A stretch of 64,000 nucleotides of DNA from CAYVQZ01 sp964453435. GTDB taxonomy: Bacteria > Abyssobacteria > SURF-5. The notes under the pieces were generated by a model. That model saw only the letters and a list, made by a program, of their open reading frames with translations, had not been told where the DNA came from and did no database searches. Below, one piece after another: positions 58,374-64,000 of the stretch (position 1 is the first letter of the stretch; each line of letters opens with the position of its first letter). Position numbers and translations under genes: made by a program. The stretch spans positions 12,382-76,381 of the forward strand of contig CAYVQZ010000015.1 of NCBI GenBank assembly GCA_964453435.1, in the 5' to 3' direction.

Positions 58374-59636
58374 TTACTTCAGTTTATCCCGTCCGAAGCC
58401 AAGGATATTCCGAGCCACAATCAGCATGTTGATCTGTCCCGTTCCTTCGAAAATGTCGTTGATTTTGCAGTCTCGCATCCATTTTTCGAGGAGGCACTCG
58501 CGCGAATATCCGAGAGGCCCCATAAGTTCAACCGCCTTCTGACAGATGTGTGTGACCGCCAGCCCGGCCTTGGCCTTGGCCATCGACGCCTGAAGGCTGT
58601 TGCGCTCGCGGCGGTCGAGCATCCAGCATGCGCGCCATGTGAGAAGCCGCGCCGCCCTCAGGTTGGTCTCCATACTGTGGATATCTTTTTCGACTGCGGT
58701 CATGCGATAGGGAGAAACGCCGTACCGAATCTCGATTCCTTTTTCGGTCAGCTTCTCCTTCACGAACTCGAGCGCCGCGCGACCGATACCGATAGCGCCC
58801 GCGGCGATGCTGGGTCTCGTCGCGTCGAAGGTCGCCATCACGCCCTTGAATCCTTTTGTGCTTCCCTTCTTCTGAACCTCCGGGCTGCCGAGTATGTTGT
58901 CCAGGGGGATGCGGCAGTCCTCGAAGACGACGGTCGCCGTGTCCGACGCTCGGATACCGAGCTTGTTTTCGAGCTTCGTAACGCTCATTCCGGGCGTCCC
59001 CTTCTCGACGACGAAACTCTTTATGCCTGCGCGCCCGGCCGACTTATCAATGGTGGCCCAGACCACAACAAAGCCGTCGCTTTCCTGGCACGCCATCTTC
59101 CCGCTGGTGACGAAAATCTTTTCGCCGTTGAGAACCCACGAATCTCCATCGCGAGCGGCAGTCGCCGTAATGGCGGCCGTGTCGGACCCGGCATTCGCTT
59201 CGGTTATCGCCATCGCTCCCCATTTCGGAGGCCCCTCAGTAAAACGCTGAAAGAATCGGCGTTTCTGCTCGGGTGTGCCGACGGCATTGATCGCGGCTCC
59301 GCCGAGCCGCGGACCGGGATTGCACAGATTCAGCCCAGCATCTCCCCATGACCGTTCCTCGGCGAGCACCGCCGACATGACCATGGGCTGTCCGCCCGCA
59401 TGTTCCAGCTTTTTCTTTTTCCTTTCGGCACGCTCCTCGTCCGACAACGTCAGTTCCTCGAGTTGGGCCGCCACTTCTTTTTTCACGTCTTCCCAAATGA
59501 GGTTGATATAATCCCACGGTTTCTCGTGTTCGCGTTCGTCATACTCCCGCGCCACCGGCCTCATGTGTTTCACGGCCAGTTCATGCATTTGCTTCTGTGC
59601 TCTCGCAACTTCTTCAGGCAGTTCGAAATCGATCAT
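58374..59636 (-). CDS. Acyl-CoA dehydrogenase (second copy type)
   Basis: A 420-residue acyl-CoA dehydrogenase that differs from the one at 52226. It starts MIDFELPEEVARAQKQMHEL, has GAMAITEANAGSDTAAITAT and NGEKIFVTSGKMACQESDGF, and ends LMGPLGYSRECLLEKWMRDC with INDIFEGTGQINMLIV. The Glu in FEGT matches the catalytic-base region. The ATG at 59636 is chosen because GGGGGAG lies nine bases upstream. It precedes the MtaA-like gene in the same direction. Substrate unknown. Confidence 0.92.
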   Translation of the reverse strand: MIDFELPEEVARAQKQMHELAVKHMRPVAREYDEREHEKPWDYINLIWEDVKKEVAAQLEELTLSDEERAERKKKKLEHAGGQPMVMSAVLAEERSWGDAGLNLCNPGPRLGGAAINAVGTPEQKRRFFQRFTEGPPKWGAMAITEANAGSDTAAITATAARDGDSWVLNGEKIFVTSGKMACQESDGFVVVWATIDKSAGRAGIKSFVVEKGTPGMSVTKLENKLGIRASDTATVVFEDCRIPLDNILGSPEVQKKGSTKGFKGVMATFDATRPSIAAGAIGIGRAALEFVKEKLTEKGIEIRYGVSPYRMTAVEKDIHSMETNLRAARLLTWRACWMLDRRERNSLQASMAKAKAGLAVTHICQKAVELMGPLGYSRECLLEKWMRDCKINDIFEGTGQINMLIVARNILGFGRDKLK

Positions 59637-59703
59637 GACAGCCATCTCCCCCACGCGGAAAAGGTCCAAAAAAAACGATAGGCAATATGAATCCCATTGA
59701 GTC

Positions 59704-59876
59704 TGTCCCACGATTGCCGAGCGAAGCGGACTGTGAGACTGTCCGACAATTATGTGTTTAACCGAAAACCAGAGCCCAGGGGACTGTCCCTATTTACGGA
59801 ATCCCCCGTCTTTTGGGGATTCGTAGAATAGGGACTGTCCCCGAAGCGAACAACCCTCAGAATCAATCGTGGGACA
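59704..59876. repeat. MITE-like repeat, GGGACTGTCCC family, copy C (best copy)
   Basis: 173 bp bounded by perfect 13-bp terminal inverted repeats TGTCCCACGATTG and CAATCGTGGGACA. Internally it has two near-palindromic GGGACTGTCCC cores (in AGGGGACTGTCCCTATTT and AGGGACTGTCCCCGAAG). No coding capacity. Confidence 0.85.
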
Positions 59877-60413
59877 CACTCCGTTTCCCCTCTCGCAGAA
59901 CATTACAGCGCCACCATTAATATTATAGAAAACGCCGCGCGAAAATCCCGAGAGGAATTCACCCCTTCGTAGAGAGCAATTCAAACCGTGTTATTGGTGG
60001 GCGCCATGCTGCGCGACGCCCCCCAATAGCTTATCCTAACACAACTTATACCCGAAAACACATCCACGCGATGAGAGAAACTCAAGAAACCGGTCGTTTG
60101 TGCGACGCTCTCAGTCGGTATTATATCGACTGGGCAACCAGCGTTTCAAGCCGACGGAGCAAATCTTTCGGTCCGCTCCGGAGGTTGAGAAAGAAGGCCT
60201 CCGCCGCAAGCTCCGTCGTCGATACTCCATCGCGGCCGAACCTGTCGCCTGCGGCTACCGCGCAGGCGTCCCGCCAGAAAGGGTAATTTTTGGCCGGTCC
60301 CATGCCCACTTTACTGTCCGCTTGCAAGACAGCGTTGTGGCCGCGCCGAGGCTGTCAATGCGAGGCACTTGTCCTTCTCTTTGAGAAAAAACAAAAAATT
60401 GTGGTCAAAAGTA

Positions 60414-60442
60414 TTGACACATACAATATCTTGTGGTACCAT
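60414..60442 (+). promoter_or_regulatory. Promoter of the 79-residue hypothetical gene (leaderless geometry)
   Basis: TTGACA, 17 bp, TACCAT; the -10 ends six bases before the ATG. The spacer contains ACAATATCTTGT, an NrdR-box-like dyad (weak). Confidence 0.55.
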
Positions 60443-60448
60443 TTCGGC

Positions 60449-60688
60449 ATGAACTCACCCACTTTCAGACCGGGCGACCGCGTGTACTGGGAAATCACCG
60501 ATTCCTCCGGGCAAACGATCCGCGGAGTTGGCCGATTCGCCGATGAAGTGTCGATGCAAAGGCTCAGGGAACTCGCAGACACAATGGTCAAACCCGCTTG
60601 GATCGCAATGAAGAAGCTCGAAAAGGGGCAAGAGGTTTTCACACTTGCCCCCATTGAAAAGGAAGCTGCTTCGGTGGGTAACAACTGA
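60449..60688 (+). CDS. Hypothetical 79-residue protein
   Basis: A small soluble protein, FRPGDRVYWEITDSSGQTIR, then GVGRFADEVSMQRLRELAD and more. I do not recognise a family; the first half has a short beta-rich, SH3-like pattern. The ATG at 60449 lies six bases after a TTGACA-N17-TACCAT promoter, so the mRNA would be leaderless, and no ribosome site is needed. A second short gene follows after 24 bp. Confidence 0.5.
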   Translation: MNSPTFRPGDRVYWEITDSSGQTIRGVGRFADEVSMQRLRELADTMVKPAWIAMKKLEKGQEVFTLAPIEKEAASVGNN

Positions 60689-60712
60689 AACACGCCAACG
60701 AGGTTGACCCGT

Positions 60713-60862
60713 ATGAACAGGCTGGCGAAAATTCTGAGGAACGGCTATCTCGAAATCGCCTTTACCGACGATGCCACCTTAACGTTTCGGACCCCCCTTT
60801 ACCGCTACGAATTTAACCTCGAGACCGGCCGGTGCGAGTTCCGCCCCGGTTCTTTTGCGTAG
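60713..60862 (+). CDS. Hypothetical 49-residue protein
   Basis: A very short frame, MNRLAKILRNGYLEIAFTDD then ATLTFRTPLYRYEFNLETGR and ending FRPGSFA. It has GAGG about 13 bases upstream and the codon usage of a real gene, and lies just after the 79-residue gene on the same strand. It may be a small protein of two beta-hairpins; no family recognised. Confidence 0.4.
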   Translation: MNRLAKILRNGYLEIAFTDDATLTFRTPLYRYEFNLETGRCEFRPGSFA

Positions 60863-60878
60863 GTTCATACATAGAGAC

Positions 60879-60945
60879 TGTCCCACGATTGTCCAGCAGC
60901 GTAGGGGACTGTGAGTGTGTCTCACGATTCGGGATACCCTGCTTT
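60879..60945. repeat. MITE-like repeat, copy D (truncated)
   Basis: Begins with the terminal repeat TGTCCCACGATTG followed by GTAGGGGACTGTGAG as in copies B and C, but the right half is lost. Confidence 0.6.
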
Positions 60946-61137
60946 GGGGGCAGTCCGCCAATCTATCCCCCTGTCTGCGTGCAACGCACAGGCAGGGCGA
61001 GTCCGCGGGACTTCGCTCCCCGCTCCTCGGAACGACAGTGGGGAGAGGCCCTCGGAATGGCAGAGGGGGATTGACTTCAGGGGTGACAACGCAAAGGCGG
61101 TTTGACACGTCCACCACTATGTCGCCCACTCCCATTA

Positions 61138-61394
61138 TGTCATTCTGTACCCATATGTCATTCTGTGCCCTTCGCGTTCCTCAGGACAAACTCCGCTAAG
61201 AATCTCTCTTTTTCGCTTTCTATTTTCCCCTGCGGTCTTTGCGTCTTTGCGGTTCAAACACCCTTTGTCGCTTTGGGCGCACGGCTGTGCGTCCCTGCAT
61301 AAGGCTTGGCGCGGGTTGGAAGAAGCCTGGCAAGATAAGGAGAAGTTCGTGGAAAGCATTGAGATTCCTCGTCGCTCCGCTCCCCGGAATGACA
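61138..61394. repeat. Inverted pair of TCATTCTGAGC-type repeats
   Basis: Left side has ATGTCATTCTGT twice in tandem, then CCCTTCGCG and CTCCGCTAAGAATCTC; right side is the inverse, GAGATTCCTCGTCGCTCCGC to CCCCGGAATGACA. A related piece lies at 63851-63877. Confidence 0.5.
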
Positions 61395-61434
61395 GATTGA
61401 AAGGACATCTCAAATATCGTCGCTGCGGTTTCAG

Positions 61435-62277
61435 CTATTTCTTCCGGCTGCCATAATCGCCGAAGGGGTCGTCGCGTTCTCTGACGGCCTGACGGAAACC
61501 GGCCTCCCGCGCCCGCTTCACAAAATCGAGACCCTCCTGAGTGTGCCGCGCGATACCATCGAACAGGGTCCCCAGCAACCGGCTCGATGCAAACCCCATA
61601 TTCTCGACGGTCTGATTCGCGAGCAGTTTCAGCATGATGAGCTGATTCGTCGGTACCTGCGCCATTCGTTTCGCGAGGGCGAACGCGTGTTCCTGCAGAC
61701 GATCATCGGGAACTGTTTCCAGTATCAGGCCCATCTCTGCCGCCTTTTCAGCCGATATCTCGTCGCCGGTCAGGATATATCGCTTCGTCCGTTCCAACCC
61801 CATCCGATACACCCACATCGCCGTTGTCGGGGTGCCCCACACGCGCGAGGGCGGATATCCGAAGCGCGCGTCTTCCGACGCGATGATAATGTCGGCGCAA
61901 AGCACCATGTCGGTTCCTCCTCCAATGCACCAGCCCTGGACGGCGGCAATCGTCGGCTTTTTTGCGTACCATAATTTCAAATATGTGTTCACGAACGTTG
62001 ACATAACCTCCATGTCGGCTACGGAATCCCACACCCGCCGGCCTGTCAGCCCCTCTTCCGCCCGTTCGGCGGTCGACCAGTCCAGCCCGTAGCCCGCACA
62101 AAAGGCCGGACCTTCGGCTCGGAGCAAAATTACGCGCACGTCGGGGTCGGCGTCAGCCTCATCGATGGCCGCCGCCAGTTCGTCCCGCAACTGAAACGTT
62201 ATCGTGTTGTATTCTTTTGCCCGGCACAGGACAATCGACCCCACGCCGTCACTGGCCTCGGTTTTGAGTGTTTCCAT
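61435..62277 (-). CDS. Enoyl-CoA hydratase/isomerase-family protein
   Basis: A 280-residue crotonase-fold protein. SIVLCRAKEYNTITFQL, the oxyanion-hole region GPAFCAGYGLDWST, and the second CoA loop AVQGWCIGGGTDMVLCADII are typical, but at the usual catalytic-glutamate positions the sequence is DARFGYPPSRVWGTP, so hydration is not certain. AAGGAGG lies before the ATG. It is near the acyl-CoA dehydrogenase genes and may act in the same beta-oxidation-type pathway; the exact reaction is unknown. Confidence 0.88.
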   Translation of the reverse strand: METLKTEASDGVGSIVLCRAKEYNTITFQLRDELAAAIDEADADPDVRVILLRAEGPAFCAGYGLDWSTAERAEEGLTGRRVWDSVADMEVMSTFVNTYLKLWYAKKPTIAAVQGWCIGGGTDMVLCADIIIASEDARFGYPPSRVWGTPTTAMWVYRMGLERTKRYILTGDEISAEKAAEMGLILETVPDDRLQEHAFALAKRMAQVPTNQLIMLKLLANQTVENMGFASSRLLGTLFDGIARHTQEGLDFVKRAREAGFRQAVRERDDPFGDYGSRKK

Positions 62278-62520
62278 ATGTGTCCTCCTTCCAAAGACTC
62301 AACATCCGCAAATTATGCTGATTATCGCAAATTCCACACCAAGACGTGCCCTTGAATGCATTTGCCTTCCACCCTTTGCGATTTCGTGGCTCAAGAAAAT
62401 CTTCTTCAAAGCCATGTTCGTTCGGGAAAATGGTATCAGAACAGCGTCGGAAGGGTCAAAAAGCCCGTGAGGAGAATTAACTTGCGCTGTGAGGATTAGG
62501 AACGAATGAGTTGGCGCGTG
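62278..62520. other. Intergenic between TPR gene and enoyl-CoA hydratase
   Basis: About 240 bp; nothing recognised. Confidence 0.35.
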
Positions 62521-63666
62521 TCAGTGATGCGCGTGCTGAAATGGATTCGCCTGATGTTGAATGCATGAAAAGAGGCTGTTTGCGAGGTCGATATTCAGGT
62601 CTTTCAACACGCGATACTCATCGAGCGCGCTGTCCCGGTCGCCAAGAACCGTGTGAGTAACCCCCAGACGGCAATGAGCCTTGGAATATTCCGGGTGCAG
62701 CCGTACTGCTTCTTTGAAAGCGACTATCGCCTGGTGGTGTTGGCCGAGCGCGTCGTACACGACCCCGAGATTATAGTAGGCCACCGCATGATTGGGATTC
62801 AGCGCGACTGCCTGTCTGAACGATTCGGCGGCCTCCGCATTCATCGCCATATTCGCCTGGGCGACCCCAAGGTTAACAAACGCATCGGAATGGTCCGGCT
62901 TGAGGCTTATGGCCTGGCGCAATGCCTTTGATGCCTCGGTCCAGTTCTGTGCGCTCGCATGGGCCACTCCCAAATTGTAATAAACCTCATCCCAGTCGGG
63001 CTTGATTCGGAGCGCTTCCCGAAACGCCTCCGCCGCCTCCGAATATCTCTCCAGAGTGAGATACGTGTTGCCGAGGTTCTGATACACCTCGGCCATGTCG
63101 GGCTTGGGTTGAACGCTTTGCCTATAATTTTCGACCGTTTCCGAGTTGCGCGCGAGTTCGAGATATACCGCCTTCAGCTTGTACTTCGCCTGGGGATGGT
63201 CCGTCTTCTTCAGGGCGATCGCCTGACGAAACGCGCTTGCGGCCTCGGACCAGCGCTCGAGCTTGCCGTAGGCCACACCGAGATGATAGTGGGCCTCATC
63301 CCAGTCGGGCTTGATTCTGATCGCCTGCTTGTACGCCTCGACCACCTCGTTTTGCTGTCCCAGCGCATCGTAGGCAATGCCCAGTTTGTAATACGCCTCG
63401 GCGTTCTCGGGGTCGATGCCGATAACACGCTTAAACGCCTCGACCGCTTCGGTGTAACGCCGAAGGGCGCTATAGGCAACCCCGAGCTCATAATAGGCTT
63501 CCACCATACCGGGCTTGAAGCTTGTGGCCAGCTTATACCGCTCTATTGCCTCCTCATGCCGTCCCAACGCCAGATAGTCCATGCCGAGCTTGTATTGCGC
63601 TTCGGGATTGTCCGGTTTTATCCGGGTCCACAGACGCCGCATGAATAAACCGAAACCGTTTTTCAT
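62521..63666 (-). CDS. TPR-repeat protein
   Basis: A 381-residue protein almost wholly made of 34-residue tetratricopeptide repeats (for example AYYKLGIAYDALGQQNEVVE and AFVNLGVAQANMAMNAEAAE), about ten of them, with no signal peptide or membrane segment. The ATG is preceded by GGAGGTTCCTCC, itself palindromic, and by an 11-bp dyad. It likely mediates protein-protein contacts in the cytoplasm. No partner is evident. Confidence 0.87.
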   Translation of the reverse strand: MKNGFGLFMRRLWTRIKPDNPEAQYKLGMDYLALGRHEEAIERYKLATSFKPGMVEAYYELGVAYSALRRYTEAVEAFKRVIGIDPENAEAYYKLGIAYDALGQQNEVVEAYKQAIRIKPDWDEAHYHLGVAYGKLERWSEAASAFRQAIALKKTDHPQAKYKLKAVYLELARNSETVENYRQSVQPKPDMAEVYQNLGNTYLTLERYSEAAEAFREALRIKPDWDEVYYNLGVAHASAQNWTEASKALRQAISLKPDHSDAFVNLGVAQANMAMNAEAAESFRQAVALNPNHAVAYYNLGVVYDALGQHHQAIVAFKEAVRLHPEYSKAHCRLGVTHTVLGDRDSALDEYRVLKDLNIDLANSLFSCIQHQANPFQHAHH

Positions 63667-63677
63667 GGAGGAACCTC

Positions 63678-63707
63678 CAATTTCGTGCAGCCGTTCGCAC
63701 GAAATTG
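63678..63707. promoter_or_regulatory. 11-bp inverted repeat in the TPR gene leader
   Basis: CAATTTCGTGC, 8 nt, GCACGAAATTG, perfect, directly upstream of the ribosome site. Confidence 0.6.
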
Positions 63708-64000
63708 TGTTACCGCAAGCGATGTCAGAAAATTATGTATATCGTTGCATTGACTGTAGTTGCAAACGATTTTAGGCACAGTCTCGTTTCTTGGATTCCC
63801 CTGCAAGTGCAAATCTTTTGCCAATACAGCTCCCACGCGAGCCTCGAAGAAAAGACCCGAAGGGCTCAGAATGACAACCAAAAGCGCCCCGAAAAAGTAT
63901 TCCGGCGACACGCCGTCAAGGTCGGACCCTGGTTCGACCAGACCGTCAAGCCCCCCGGGTGAGAGGATAGAGAGGATAAACGCTGTTTTCGGGTTAATCC
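63708..64000. other. Right end of the window
   Basis: No gene seen. Contains a piece of the TCATTCTGAGC-type repeat at about 63851-63877. Confidence 0.4.

Larger units (their letters stand above)
59637..60448. other. Intergenic region with MITE-like copy C
   Basis: About 810 bp. Contains the 173-bp repeat at 59704-59876. A minus-strand open frame at 60121-60327 has no ribosome site and is not called. Confidence 0.45.
60863..61434. other. Repeat-rich intergenic region
   Basis: 570 bp with a truncated MITE-like copy (60879-60945) and inverted copies of a second repeat (61138-61394). No gene seen. Confidence 0.45.

Noticed and set aside
60121..60327. Minus-strand frame of about 68 codons with ACAVAAGDRFGRDGVSTTEL
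   Set aside because: It weakly resembles a linker of the large TPR protein, has no ribosome site and is likely chance or a decayed fragment.
1..64000. tRNA, rRNA or CRISPR array
   Set aside because: Reading both strands I found no convincing T-loop/anticodon architecture, rRNA segment or spaced direct-repeat array. A tRNAscan or CRISPR search would settle it.

Overview
The window reads as chromosomal DNA from an anaerobic, Gram-negative-type (diderm) bacterium, most like a Desulfobacterota or a deep-branching uncultured relative. Clues: moderate-to-high GC, several convincing sigma-54 promoters and a sigma-54 activator, lipoproteins, a corrinoid-activating ferredoxin/ASKHA protein, a uroporphyrinogen-decarboxylase-type (MtaA-like) methyltransferase, membrane-anchored Fe-S proteins, acyl-CoA dehydrogenases, and a likely selenoprotein. 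The lineage is an inference; there is no rRNA to fix it, and I recognised no tRNA, rRNA or CRISPR array.

Layout. 0-4.3 kb (+): a GNAT acetyltransferase, a GNAT-histone deacetylase fusion and an MFS transporter preceded by an 18-bp palindrome. 4.3-7.6 kb (-): a TetR regulator with a leader ORF, then hypothetical, iron-sulfur flavoprotein and DHH phosphoesterase genes. 7.8-12.0 kb (+): a surface-glycan-like cassette of an alpha/alpha barrel protein, an AAC(3)-fold acyltransferase, an FkbH-like protein and an acyl carrier protein. 12.1-18.1 kb (-): smc, ftsY, a PhnP-like metallohydrolase and a small glutaredoxin/GST-fold protein. 18.9-22.2 kb: hsp20 with a sigma-54 promoter, an enolase-superfamily enzyme, and a CGGC-domain/IscU-like pair.

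22.3-31.2 kb (-): CoA-disulfide-reductase-rhodanese, a corrinoid-enzyme activator, a thioredoxin-pseudokinase fusion translationally coupled to a receiver protein, a small lipoprotein, a PAS sigma-54 activator and a methyltransferase. The activator gene, a symmetrical dyad, a sigma-54 promoter and the lipoprotein lie in a row and look like one regulatory module. 31.7-35.9 kb: a Cys-rich membrane ferredoxin, glgX, a rhodanese with an in-frame UGA and a SECIS-like hairpin, and a cold-shock gene. 36.2-45.6 kb (-): a tightly packed set, arsR-methyltransferase-HAD-dapF-ddl-LOG-DUF1848-glcD-glcF, preceded by an MFS gene.

46.7-48.8 kb: glnB-glnA behind a sigma-54 promoter. 48.9-63.7 kb: two TPR proteins and an acyl-CoA region (TetR with two matching operators, two acyl-CoA dehydrogenases, an acetoacetate-decarboxylase-like protein, an MtaA-like protein, an enoyl-CoA hydratase), mixed with a LEA-type lipoprotein and an exported MsrAB. 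This last region carries most copies of a MITE-like repeat with 13-bp terminal inverted repeats.

The strongest novelty is the rhodanese-like gene at 34921-35238. A conventional reading stops it at residue 65, but the same frame runs through UGA to complete the domain, with a 7-bp hairpin and GGUCG loop 14 nt after the UGA.
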